The notes: a model not told the origin generated them from the letters alone. DNA of 30,485 nt from JBDLID01 sp039715055 (GCA_039715055.1 JBDLID010000022.1:1-30485); one strand, 5' to 3'. Positions 21,674 through 30,471 are shown, counted from the stretch's first letter. Numbers and translations are program-made.

Positions 21674-23266
21674 ATGTCTCGATATATACAGATCTACGAC
21701 ACAACCCTGCGTGACGGCACCCAGGCGGAAAATTTCAACCTTTCGGCCACTGATAAGGTCATCATCAGTCACAAACTGGACGAGCTGGGGATCGATTTCA
21801 TCGAAGGCGGCTGGCCGGGAACCAACCCGCTTGCCGTCGAGTTTTTTAAGACCATGCAGGACCGGAATCTCAAACATGCCAAACTGGCAGCTTTTGGTTC
21901 CACCCGTCTTTTTTCAAACCCAGTGGACAAAGACGCTAATCTCCAGGCCCTGCTTGATGCCAAAACCCCTGTGATCACCATTTTCGGAAAATCCTGGGAT
22001 ATTCATGTGCACGATGCGTTGCGTATCGAGCTTGAGGACAATCTGCTCATCATTGAAGAATCACTGGCCTATCTCAAGCCCCATGTGGAACAACTTTTCT
22101 ACGATGCCGAGCATTTTTTCGACGGCTTTAAAAAGAGTAAGGAGTATGCCCTTGCTACCCTTGGTAAAGCCATCGAAGGCGGTGCTGACTGTTTGGTCCT
22201 CTGTGATACCAACGGCGGCATGCTGCCCCATGAAGTTGCTCCGATCGTCAAGCAGGTTCAACACTATATCAGTGAGAAGGGGTCAAAAGTTGAGCTTGGA
22301 ATTCATGTTCATAATGACTCGGAAACAGCAGTGGCCAGCTCTCTCATGGCTGTCGATTCAGGGGTAAACCAGGTTCAAGGTACGATCAACGGCTACGGAG
22401 AGCGTTGTGGCAATGCCAACCTGACCTCCATCATTCCTGCAGTTTCGTTGAAGATGGGCTATGACTGCGGAGGAGGGGAGAAGCTGACCCATCTCTTTGA
22501 GACATCAAGACTGATCAATGAACTGGCCAACCTGGCCCATGATAAATATCAGCCCTATGTGGGACGCTCCGCTTTTGCCCATAAGGGCGGCATCCACGTT
22601 TCAGCGGTGCAGCGCAACCCGCTCACCTATGAGCATATCGAGCCGGAAAAGGTAGGTAATTTACGCAGAATTTTGATTTCAGATCAGGCCGGCAAATCAA
22701 ATATTCTTTACAAGGCGAAAAAATTCGGCATTGATCTCGAAAGCAACAGTCCCATTGTAGGTTCCATTGTCAAGGAGCTGAAAGAGTTAGAAAACCAGGG
22801 ATTCCAGTACGAGGGCGCAGAAGCGTCATTTGAACTGCTCATGCGCCGGGCCATGGGGACCCAGCCCCATTTTTTTGAACTGAAAGGCTTTCGTGCCATC
22901 AACTCGAAGCAGACAATGGATGAGCCTCCTGAAACCGAGGCCACCATTCGAGCTGAAGTTGGCGGTCACGAGGTCCATGTTGCTGCCATGGGAGATGGCC
23001 CGGTCAACGCACTTGATAACGCCCTGCGAAAGGCGTTGACCCGTTTTTATCCAAAGCTTGCCGAGATGGAGCTGGTTGATTACAAGGTGCGGGTACTTAC
23101 CGGCGAGCATGGCACCGGTGCCAAGGTCAGGGTTCTTGTTGAAACCAGGGATGAGGAAACCAGTTGGGGAACAGTAGGTGTGTCCTACAATATCGTTGAG
23201 GCTTCCTGGCAGGCACTGGTTGACGCAATCACCTATAAGCTGATGCGCGATGAGCAGCAGGCATGA
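21674..23266 (+). CDS. cimA: (R)-citramalate synthase
   Basis: Condenses acetyl-CoA with pyruvate to citramalate, the threonine-independent route to 2-oxobutyrate and isoleucine. 530 residues. The HMGL-like barrel starts YDTTLRDGTQAENF (Arg13, Asp14) and the metal site is HVHND at 211-215, followed by GTINGYGERCGNANL. A LeuA-type regulatory domain at about 390-525 would bind isoleucine. The start is ATG 21674 with GAGGTGA 5 nt upstream; an in-frame GTG at 21632 would put the hairpin inside the coding region and lacks a ribosome-binding site. The sequence and length suit the CimA branch rather than LeuA (2-isopropylmalate synthase), which is the closest alternative. Confidence 0.88.
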   Translation: MSRYIQIYDTTLRDGTQAENFNLSATDKVIISHKLDELGIDFIEGGWPGTNPLAVEFFKTMQDRNLKHAKLAAFGSTRLFSNPVDKDANLQALLDAKTPVITIFGKSWDIHVHDALRIELEDNLLIIEESLAYLKPHVEQLFYDAEHFFDGFKKSKEYALATLGKAIEGGADCLVLCDTNGGMLPHEVAPIVKQVQHYISEKGSKVELGIHVHNDSETAVASSLMAVDSGVNQVQGTINGYGERCGNANLTSIIPAVSLKMGYDCGGGEKLTHLFETSRLINELANLAHDKYQPYVGRSAFAHKGGIHVSAVQRNPLTYEHIEPEKVGNLRRILISDQAGKSNILYKAKKFGIDLESNSPIVGSIVKELKELENQGFQYEGAEASFELLMRRAMGTQPHFFELKGFRAINSKQTMDEPPETEATIRAEVGGHEVHVAAMGDGPVNALDNALRKALTRFYPKLAEMELVDYKVRVLTGEHGTGAKVRVLVETRDEETSWGTVGVSYNIVEASWQALVDAITYKLMRDEQQA

Positions 23267-23696
23267 CGCTAATGCAAATACCGGGCTTAACCGGCCCAAG
23301 AAGGATTCCAGGGTAGAGGTGCTTCTCTTCCTCGGAATCCTTTTTTTATTGGTGGGTCTGCTGCCCGAGAAAAAAGAACATGCGCAGGCCAGGGTGGCAC
23401 CATCAACGCTCTGTTTTGAAAATCATCAACTGGTAACCTGCAGCCATCGACCTGACGAATATGACAAAAAATTGCCAGCGGAACTGACACCATTTTTATT
23501 TGAACCGATTCCTATAAATTCAAGTTCAGCTGAACTCCTTGAGACCATACCCGGAATTGGTAAAACCCTTTCGTCTGACATCGTAAAATATCGTCAGAAT
23601 AGTGGCTTGTTTGAGAAACCTAGAGATCTACTTCAGGTGAAAGGCGTGGGAGAAAAACGCTTAGCCATGTTGCGCAAACATGTCAGTTTCCAGTAG
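23250..23696 (+). CDS. Single-pass membrane ComEA-like helix-hairpin-helix protein
   Basis: 148 residues: a Lys/Arg-rich N-terminus, one membrane segment at about 24-41 (EVLLFLGILFLLVGLLP), a ~45-residue linker with two cysteines, and a C-terminal pair of helix-hairpin-helix motifs (about 89-146: INSSSAELLETIPGIGKTL ... LLQVKGVGEKRLAML). This is the architecture of ComEA, which binds DNA during uptake at the outer face of the inner membrane. It overlaps cimA by 17 nt and leads into miaA. No other competence genes are nearby, so DNA uptake is an inference. Stand-alone ComEA-like proteins of unknown role are common. Confidence 0.75.
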   Translation: MSSRHDANANTGLNRPKKDSRVEVLLFLGILFLLVGLLPEKKEHAQARVAPSTLCFENHQLVTCSHRPDEYDKKLPAELTPFLFEPIPINSSSAELLETIPGIGKTLSSDIVKYRQNSGLFEKPRDLLQVKGVGEKRLAMLRKHVSFQ

Positions 23697-24657
23697 TTCA
23701 ATCATGCACCAACCAATACCAGCAATACCTAAGCTTCTTATTCTGACCGGCCCAACAGGGGTAGGCAAAACCGACCTCTCTCTTGAAATTTCTCAACTAT
23801 TTAACTGTGAGATCATCAGTTCTGACTCCATGCAGGTTTACCGGCACATGGATATCGGCACTGCAAAGGCAACTGTGGATGAAAGGGCTCTTGTTCCCCA
23901 TCATCTCATCGACATCATTGACCCGGATGAAGATTATGATGCTGCCTGTTATGAAAGAGATTCACTGGCAGCTGTAAAAAAGATATTTGAAAAAGGCAGA
24001 GTGCCTCTGGTTACCGGTGGCACAGGACTCTATATTCAGGCATTGTGTCAGGGAATTTTTTCTGACGGCCTGTCATTTCCTGAACTAAAAAAACAACTGG
24101 CAAACCGGATTGCAACCGAAGGGAAGGAAGCTATTTATCAGGAGCTTTGTAAGGTTGACCCTGTTTCAGCAGAAAGAATTCACCCTAATGATACGCTTAG
24201 AATTATCCGAGGCCTTGAAATTTTTCAGGGAAGCGGTAAGCGCTGGAGTGATCACCTCAAAGACCAGAAAAAAAATGAATACACACGTTTTCCAGAAAGA
24301 CTGGAGATTGGCCTTACCTGTGAGAGAGACAGGTTGTATGATCGAATCAATCGTCGGACAGAGATGATGTTTGAGGCCGGATTTGAAAAAGAGGTGAGAG
24401 ATCTGCTCGCCCAGGGCTATGGTGAGGAGCTCAAGCCCATGCAGTCCATTGGCTACAGGCACATGATCCAGTATATCAAAGGTGAGTGGAGCCGTAGTCA
24501 AACCCTGGAGTTAATGGCCAGAGACACCCGAAGATACGCAAAGAGACAGTACACGTGGTTCAATAATCGCACATCGCTCAAGTGGTTTGATGTGGAGGAC
24601 AGAACAGCAGTACTCAAAGTGATCCAAAACTGGTGTAGAGAACAAAATATAGCCTAA
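23680..24657 (+). CDS. miaA: tRNA dimethylallyltransferase
   Basis: Adds the isopentenyl group to A37 of tRNAs reading UNN codons. 325 residues from ATG 23680, or 317 from ATG 23704; neither start has a clear ribosome-binding site. The first overlaps the preceding gene by 17 nt, the second leaves a 7-nt gap. The P-loop GPTGVGKT, the SSDSMQVYRHMDIGTAK motif, HHLIDI and TGGTGLYIQA are all standard. MiaB, which methylthiolates the product, is encoded 3.8 kb downstream with recJ and purB between. Confidence 0.95.
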   Translation: MSVSSSSIMHQPIPAIPKLLILTGPTGVGKTDLSLEISQLFNCEIISSDSMQVYRHMDIGTAKATVDERALVPHHLIDIIDPDEDYDAACYERDSLAAVKKIFEKGRVPLVTGGTGLYIQALCQGIFSDGLSFPELKKQLANRIATEGKEAIYQELCKVDPVSAERIHPNDTLRIIRGLEIFQGSGKRWSDHLKDQKKNEYTRFPERLEIGLTCERDRLYDRINRRTEMMFEAGFEKEVRDLLAQGYGEELKPMQSIGYRHMIQYIKGEWSRSQTLELMARDTRRYAKRQYTWFNNRTSLKWFDVEDRTAVLKVIQNWCREQNIA

Positions 24658-24759
24658 AGTCCACCGTTTCTTTCAACAATAGCTGGCAGGGATTAGCCAC
24701 CACCATAGTATTGTTAAATTATTTTTATGATTACATGCTTCGCGCATAATACGTTATAG

Positions 24760-26511
24760 ATGACTAAAATCGCAAAAAAAATTGACGGATATGAGCCCAA
24801 TATGGACGTGAGGGTCAACGGTAAGGAGGTTGATCCGCTAATTATTCAAATCTGTAAAAAAAGACAACTTGAATCAAAAGAAGAGATTGAATCTTTTCTT
24901 CAGCCGAAGCTGGCAGACCTCCCGGATCCTTTCTTGATGAAAGGGATGGATAAGGCGTGTCAGGTCACCAGTGAAGCCATTGAAACAGGGTGTCAAATAA
25001 TTATCTGTGGTGATTACGATGTGGACGGTGTCAGCGGAACAGCGCTGCTTGTGGATTTTTTTAAGACCATAGGGTTAAGTCCCAAGTACGACATCCCGAA
25101 CAGGCTAAAAGACGGATACGGACTGAATTTCAATAGATTAAATGAAAAATATGATTTTAATTCGAGCCAGGACCACTTAATAATCACCGTTGATAACGGG
25201 ATCAGTGCGAATAGAGATATTGCATCTCTTAAAGAGGCGGGGTGCAAGGTCGTCATCACAGACCATCATCAGCCGGGAACTGAAAAAGTTCTGGCGGATG
25301 CAGTGCTCAACCCAAACCAATTAAGCTGCAACTTTCCGGATAAGGAGTTGGCCGGAGTCGGCGTAGCCTTTTATTTTATCGCCGGCCTTAGAAAAGAACT
25401 GTTTGATAATAACGGGCAAATGGCAGGGCAACCAAGGCCGAATCTTAAAATGTTTATGGATTATGTCAGTCTGGGAACCATTGGTGATCTTGTGCCGATG
25501 AGAGGGGCTAACAGGATTCTGACAAGGTCAGGCCTTGAAATCATACAACAGAGGAAAGGGGTTGCGGCATTATTCAGGGAGGCAAATATATTACCTGGAG
25601 ATATGGTCTGCTCAGAGGACATTGGTTTTCAGATAGGGCCGAGAATAAATGCAGCCGGTAGGCTCGGAAAAGCTGAGATCGCATGTGAAGCAATTATGTC
25701 ATCTGTCAGATCTTCCGCATTAAAATTGTCAAAGCTGTTAAGCCAACTGAACGAAGAGAGAAAGGGCTTGTGTCTGGAAATCTACGAAAATGTAAGAAAA
25801 GATGCAGCGGATGAGGTTGCTGAAGGTCGGAAAATCATAGTAGTCAGGGGGGACTACCACTTCGGTGTTATTGGCATAGTTGCCTCAAGACTTGTTGAGC
25901 AACATGGTCTTCCGGTCATCATCTTTTCGGAGGAAACGGATAATGAAGGGGATGTAAAACTTAAGGGTTCTGGCCGTTCTATTGACGGTGTTGACTTGTT
26001 TGAGTTATTGACTAGCTGCTACTCAACAATAAACAGGTATGGTGGCCATGCAATGGCGGCAGGGTTGACTGTCGACGAGAACAGGTTTGATGAATTTTAC
26101 GAACAAATAAATAGTAAAGCTGGACGGTTTGATTGTAATAGAGCCGGAACAATGGATCCAGACACCATTGATGCGGATTATTCAATTTTGCAATTGTTTA
26201 AAAATTCATCTTTAATATCAGATCTTTGCATGCTCGAACCGCATGGACCAACCAATCCTCAGCCGATTTTTCGAGATACCGGTGCACAGGTGCAGGCAAT
26301 AAGTGGCGTGGGTGAAGATAAAAAACATCTTAAAATGGTTTTTGGTGCCGGCACCAACGTGATCCATGGAATTGGTTTTGGTCTTGGTGATAAATCAAAG
26401 GGGTTTGATCTGTCCAGGCCCTGTGAAGTAATTTACTCATTAACCATGAATCGTTTTCGTCGACCTCATCAGTGGCAGGTGAGAATTCACAATATTAAAC
26501 ATAACAACTAA
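24760..26511 (+). CDS. recJ: RecJ-family single-stranded-DNA 5'-3' exonuclease
   Basis: Degrades single-stranded DNA in mismatch and recombination repair. 583 residues, a normal RecJ size. DHH phosphoesterase motifs: DYDVDG (85-90), VDNG (144-147), DHH (168-170) and LGTIGDLVPM near 240 where many RecJ proteins have LGTVADVVPL. QIGPRINAAGRL and the DHHA1 motif GGHAMAAG (about 428-435) follow, then an OB-fold-like C-terminus. The metal-binding set looks intact. The upstream 100 bp is AT-rich and has no clear ribosome-binding site. By eye this gene is richer in A and T than the trp, pyc and kor genes. It may be a second, divergent RecJ rather than the main copy. Confidence 0.9.
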   Translation: MTKIAKKIDGYEPNMDVRVNGKEVDPLIIQICKKRQLESKEEIESFLQPKLADLPDPFLMKGMDKACQVTSEAIETGCQIIICGDYDVDGVSGTALLVDFFKTIGLSPKYDIPNRLKDGYGLNFNRLNEKYDFNSSQDHLIITVDNGISANRDIASLKEAGCKVVITDHHQPGTEKVLADAVLNPNQLSCNFPDKELAGVGVAFYFIAGLRKELFDNNGQMAGQPRPNLKMFMDYVSLGTIGDLVPMRGANRILTRSGLEIIQQRKGVAALFREANILPGDMVCSEDIGFQIGPRINAAGRLGKAEIACEAIMSSVRSSALKLSKLLSQLNEERKGLCLEIYENVRKDAADEVAEGRKIIVVRGDYHFGVIGIVASRLVEQHGLPVIIFSEETDNEGDVKLKGSGRSIDGVDLFELLTSCYSTINRYGGHAMAAGLTVDENRFDEFYEQINSKAGRFDCNRAGTMDPDTIDADYSILQLFKNSSLISDLCMLEPHGPTNPQPIFRDTGAQVQAISGVGEDKKHLKMVFGAGTNVIHGIGFGLGDKSKGFDLSRPCEVIYSLTMNRFRRPHQWQVRIHNIKHNN

Positions 26512-26522
26512 GGGACTTAACG

Positions 26523-26575
26523 ACACAAATAGAAATTTAACATAATATACATTATGCGACTTTTGTGATTTGTGT
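26523..26575. repeat. Nested inverted repeats between recJ and purB
   Basis: ACACAAAT (26523-26530) and ATTTGTGT (26568-26575) are perfect inverted arms. Between them CATAAT (26541-26546) and ATTATG (26551-26556) form a second perfect inverted repeat around ATAC. The remainder of the 250-bp gap before purB is non-coding and shows only the purB ribosome-binding site AGGAG near 26751. It could be a transcript-end structure for recJ, an operator or a small element remnant. There is no T-run after the outer stem. Confidence 0.4.
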
Positions 26576-26761
26576 TTAATTTATCCTTCTATTGATATTT
26601 GTCCTTTGCCCTGGCAACGTGTCCCTCACCCGGACTGGAACATGTCTTAATTCCCTGGCATTTTTCATAGCAACTGCAGTATATTTTTGAGTTATCGTGC
26701 TGACAAAGCGCTAATCTCGCTGCTACTTAATAAAACACCCTGGAGATAATAGGAGAAACAT

Positions 26762-28207
26762 ATGGATCGCACTGTCTACAATGAACCGCTGGTCAGTCGT
26801 TACACCAGCCTGGAGATGCAACAACTCTTTTCAGAAGAGACCAAGTTCACCACCTGGCGAAAATGCTGGGTTGCTCTCGCTGAAGCACAATACGAGCTTG
26901 GGCTTACAGACATTGTAACCTCCGAAATGATCGGCGAGATGAGATCGAACATAAACAATATCGATTATGATACTGCAGCTGCGAAAGAAAAAGAGATACG
27001 CCACGATGTGATGGCCCATGTTTTCGAATTCGGTACAAAATGTCCGACAGCTGAGCCAATCATCCACCTCGGCGCAACTTCACAATTTGTTGTCTGTAAT
27101 ACCGACCTGATTGTTCAGAAAAAAGCCTTCGCGCTAATCAAGAAAGGTCTTCTTCAGGTTGTTTCCAATCTCAAAGAATTCTGCATCAAGCATAAAGATC
27201 TTCCCACACTTGGTTTCACCCATTATCAACCAGCCCAGCCAACTACTGTTGGAAAGCGAAATACGCTATATATTCAAGATCTGATCATGGATCTGGAGTC
27301 CGTTGATTTTTTTCTTTCTCAACTAAAGGCACGTGGCGCCAAGGGCACGGTTGGTACCCAGGCCACGTTCATAGAACTATTCAAGGGCGACGACCAGAAG
27401 GTTCGAGATCTTGATATACTTGTCGCTAATAAACTTGGATTTAAGGCCGTTTTCGACGTTACTGGGCAAACATATCCAAGAAAACTCGATCAGAAATTAG
27501 CAGAAACACTTGCAGGCATCGCTTCCTCTGCTCATAAATTTGCAGTCGATTTGCGATTACTTTCCAATCTCAAAATGCAGGAAGAACCATTTGCTGCTAA
27601 ACAAACCGGTTCTTCAGCTATGGCGTATAAACGGAATCCAATGCGCTCTGAAAGGATGACCGGCCTTAGTCGTAAACTGATGGGCCTTCCTGTGAATTTT
27701 GCATCGACATTTGGCAACCAATGGTTCGAGCGCACCCTTGATGATTCAGCCATCAGGCGCATGGATATACCCCAGGCCTTTTTGCTCTGTGACGCCATAT
27801 TAAAGTTATATGTTAACATTACATCTAATATGGTTGTCTTTCCTAAACAAATTGAACGTCATCTGCGAATGGAATTACCGTTCATGTCCACCGAAAAAAT
27901 CCTCATGGCAGCCGTTGAAAAAGGTGAAAGTCGACAGGAAATGCACGAAGTTGTAAAGGAGCACTCACTTGCCGCAGGCAAAATCGTTAAAGAGGAGGGT
28001 CTTGACAACGACCTGCTTCAGCGGCTGGGAGAAGATAAGCGAATTCCCTTCTCATTTAACGAACTTGAACAACTGGTTGGCGACTATACTCAATTCACCG
28101 GCAGGGCGGCAGCGCAGACTGAAGAATATATCAGTGAAGTTGTCTCTACCCTGCTCCACCAGCGCTCTGGCGAGATGGGAGAGATCGACTCTTCACTTTC
28201 AGTATAG
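26762..28207 (+). CDS. purB: Adenylosuccinate lyase, eukaryote-like type
   Basis: Cleaves SAICAR and adenylosuccinate in purine synthesis. 481 residues, longer than the ~430-residue B. subtilis type. Stretches such as RHDVMAHVFEFG (His81, His86), LGFTHYQPAQPTTVGKR (His154), KGTVGTQATF, QWFERTLDDSA and ELPFMSTE closely resemble human ADSL as I remember it. The fumarase-superfamily signature GSSAMAYKRNP (283-293) keeps the Gly-Ser, Met, Lys and Asn positions but has Ala where Pro is usual. A good AGGAG site lies 7 nt before the ATG. The DUF4911-type gene begins 9 nt after the stop. No other purine gene is nearby. Confidence 0.93.
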   Translation: MDRTVYNEPLVSRYTSLEMQQLFSEETKFTTWRKCWVALAEAQYELGLTDIVTSEMIGEMRSNINNIDYDTAAAKEKEIRHDVMAHVFEFGTKCPTAEPIIHLGATSQFVVCNTDLIVQKKAFALIKKGLLQVVSNLKEFCIKHKDLPTLGFTHYQPAQPTTVGKRNTLYIQDLIMDLESVDFFLSQLKARGAKGTVGTQATFIELFKGDDQKVRDLDILVANKLGFKAVFDVTGQTYPRKLDQKLAETLAGIASSAHKFAVDLRLLSNLKMQEEPFAAKQTGSSAMAYKRNPMRSERMTGLSRKLMGLPVNFASTFGNQWFERTLDDSAIRRMDIPQAFLLCDAILKLYVNITSNMVVFPKQIERHLRMELPFMSTEKILMAAVEKGESRQEMHEVVKEHSLAAGKIVKEEGLDNDLLQRLGEDKRIPFSFNELEQLVGDYTQFTGRAAAQTEEYISEVVSTLLHQRSGEMGEIDSSLSV

Positions 28208-28216
28208 AACAGTTCA

Positions 28217-28420
28217 ATGAAACTGGAACATATCTACCTGAAGATTGACCCGAGTCGTTTTCATTATTTAAAATTTATTCTTGAAGGCTACGACGGTCTC
28301 AGCCAATTATCTAACCATGATATCGCCAAAGGAATCGTCCGGCTACGCTATGAAAAATCATGTCAAAAAGAAATGTTTACGCTCCTGGACAGTCTGGCAC
28401 CGTCAATCAGCTCCTTTTAA
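28217..28420 (+). CDS. Small conserved protein, DUF4911-like
   Basis: 67 residues with no membrane segment or metal motif. The pattern (IDPSRFHYLKFILEGYDGLSQL ... GIVRLRYE) recalls the short DUF4911 family, which in deltaproteobacteria often precedes miaB, as here (13 nt apart). It follows purB by 9 nt, so the three are probably one transcript. Function is unknown; an accessory role to MiaB is only a neighbourhood inference. Confidence 0.7.
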   Translation: MKLEHIYLKIDPSRFHYLKFILEGYDGLSQLSNHDIAKGIVRLRYEKSCQKEMFTLLDSLAPSISSF

Positions 28421-28433
28421 GCAATAGCAAAGT

Positions 28434-29789
28434 ATGAAACCTCAAGCCTTTTATATCAAAACATTTGGCTGTCAGATGAATATTCGGGATTCCGAGATCA
28501 TGGCCCAAAACCTCTACCTGGATGGTATGATTGAAACAATGGAGCCTGATCATGCTGATATAGTGATTCTCAACACCTGTTCAATTCGTGCAAAAGCTGA
28601 ACAGAAAGTTATGAGTCTTCTTGGCCAACTGCGCAAATTCAAAAAAGCTCACCCGGCCATGAAGATATGTGTTGCCGGCTGCGTAGCGCAGCAGGAGGGA
28701 CAGGAGTTGATCAAGCGGTTCCCACACGTCAATCTTGTTGTTGGCACCCAGCACATATATCGGATCAGTAAACTTTTGTCTCAATGTGCAGACCATTCCC
28801 ACACAGTAACAGAACTCTCGTCGAGCTATCGGATACCTAATTTTATACCCGAACCCACTGATGACAAAACAAATACACCGTCAGAGGGGGAGTTTGAGTT
28901 TAAGAAGTTCGTCACCATCATGCAAGGCTGCAACAACTTTTGCACATACTGTGTAGTTCCTTACACTCGTGGGCGTGAGGTGTCCCGCCCTGCGTCAGAT
29001 ATTATTGAAGAGATTCGGGCCCTTGTTGAAAGCGGTGTTCGGGAAATCACTCTTCTCGGTCAAAATGTTAACTCTTATGGACAGACCAATACGGTGACCG
29101 GGGACAACACTCCTCTCACCTTTGCCGGTCTGCTGCACCAGGTTGCTGCCATCGATGGAATTGTTCGACTCAGGTTCACCACCTCCAACCCAAAAGATCT
29201 CTCTGATGAATTGATGGCCTGTTTTGGCGAAGTTGATATTCTCTGCCCTCAGTTCCACCTGCCTGTTCAATCGGGGTCTGATAGAGTTTTGACCCGCATG
29301 AATCGCAAGTACACTGTGGAGCAGTATCTTGAAAAAGTAGCAAGGCTTCGGCACTATAGGCCTGATATCGCCATTTCAACTGATATGATTATCGGGTTTC
29401 CCGGTGAAAGCGATGATGACTTTGAGGCGACCATGGCCCTTCTTGAGGAGGTTCGCTATCACGGATCTTTTTCCTTTAAGTATTCCGACCGTCCCGGAAC
29501 CCGTTCGGCAGAATTCGATGAAAAGGTGGCTGAAGATGTGAAGGGGGTGCGGTTGTCACGCTTTCAAAAGCGACAGGATGAGATCAGTCTGAAGCACAAC
29601 CAGAAATTTGTTGGAACCAGTGTCGAAGTCATGGTCGAGCGAAATGACCATGATTCCTTTAATGGCCGCACCACAACCAACCATATCGTTCACATCGACG
29701 GTGAATGCGATGCTCTGCCCGGTGATCTGTTACTGGTCCAAATTAATCATGCCGGCCAACACTCCCTAAAGGGTTTTCTTAAGAAATAG
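28434..29789 (+). CDS. miaB: tRNA-2-methylthio-N6-dimethylallyladenosine synthase
   Basis: Radical SAM methylthiotransferase that converts i6A37 to ms2i6A37. 451 residues. The N-terminal methylthiotransferase domain holds cysteines 13, 49 and 83 (GCQMN, NTCSIR, AGCVAQ) for the auxiliary cluster. The radical SAM motif is Cys166, Cys170, Cys173 (GCNNFCTYC). A C-terminal TRAM domain (about 385-450) binds tRNA. VVPYTRGREVSR and the STDMIIGFPGES segment are typical of MiaB rather than RimO or MtaB. The ribosome-binding site is weak. It works after MiaA, encoded upstream in the same direction. Confidence 0.96.
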   Translation: MKPQAFYIKTFGCQMNIRDSEIMAQNLYLDGMIETMEPDHADIVILNTCSIRAKAEQKVMSLLGQLRKFKKAHPAMKICVAGCVAQQEGQELIKRFPHVNLVVGTQHIYRISKLLSQCADHSHTVTELSSSYRIPNFIPEPTDDKTNTPSEGEFEFKKFVTIMQGCNNFCTYCVVPYTRGREVSRPASDIIEEIRALVESGVREITLLGQNVNSYGQTNTVTGDNTPLTFAGLLHQVAAIDGIVRLRFTTSNPKDLSDELMACFGEVDILCPQFHLPVQSGSDRVLTRMNRKYTVEQYLEKVARLRHYRPDIAISTDMIIGFPGESDDDFEATMALLEEVRYHGSFSFKYSDRPGTRSAEFDEKVAEDVKGVRLSRFQKRQDEISLKHNQKFVGTSVEVMVERNDHDSFNGRTTTNHIVHIDGECDALPGDLLLVQINHAGQHSLKGFLKK

Positions 29790-29817
29790 CGACAACAGAC
29801 TAAAATAAGGTAATAAA

Positions 29818-30471
29818 ATGATAGATCTGCATACTCACACTTTCCTGAGTGATGGAGCACTTGTACCGGCTGAGCAACTGCGCAGAGTTGAGGTGCTCGG
29901 CTACCAGGCTGTGGCCATCACCGACCATGCCGACAGTTCCAATATGGACTTTCTCATTCCCCGGATTGTCCAGGCGGCAAAGGACCTCAATCGTCACTCA
30001 AAAACGCGGCTTATCCCGGGTATTGAGCTGACCCATGTCCCTCCCCCGCTCATCGCGTCATTTACAAAAAAAGCAAGGGAGCTTGGTGCGCAGGTAGTGG
30101 TGGTTCATGGTGAGACCATCACCGAACCGGTTGCTCCCGGGACCAACCGGGCGGCTCTAGAGGCAGGAGTTGACGTGCTTTCCCATCCGGGAATGCTCAG
30201 TGAAGAAGATGCAAAACTAGCGGCAGAAAAGAAGATCTTTCTCGAATTGACCGGACGAAAGGGCCACTCATTGACGAACGGCCACGTGGCAACACTTGGT
30301 GCTCGAGTTGGTGCGCCGCTTGCGGTCAATGCGGATGCCCATAGCCCCGGAGATTTCCTCACAAAAGAGATGGCAAGACTTGTCGCTCTCGGGGCCGGTG
30401 TCACCGAGGAAGATTATGCGAAAATAAGGGCTTCGATGGCAGATTTTGTGGCAGGTCTGGCTCCTCTCTAA
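29818..30471 (+). CDS. PHP-domain metallophosphoesterase
   Basis: 217 residues forming one PHP barrel. The metal set looks complete: His5 and His7 (DLHTHT), Asp36-His37 (TDHAD), Glu70 (PGIELT), His97 (VVHGE), His123 (SHPG), Asp173 and His175 (NADAHSP). Relatives include histidinol phosphatases, nucleoside 3',5'-phosphatases and polymerase-associated PHP domains; a histidinol-phosphatase-like or tRNA/oligonucleotide role is possible, but nothing specific shows it. It follows miaB by 28 nt with an AAGG ribosome-binding site. The gene is complete; 14 nt remain to the window end. Confidence 0.85.
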   Translation: MIDLHTHTFLSDGALVPAEQLRRVEVLGYQAVAITDHADSSNMDFLIPRIVQAAKDLNRHSKTRLIPGIELTHVPPPLIASFTKKARELGAQVVVVHGETITEPVAPGTNRAALEAGVDVLSHPGMLSEEDAKLAAEKKIFLELTGRKGHSLTNGHVATLGARVGAPLAVNADAHSPGDFLTKEMARLVALGAGVTEEDYAKIRASMADFVAGLAPL

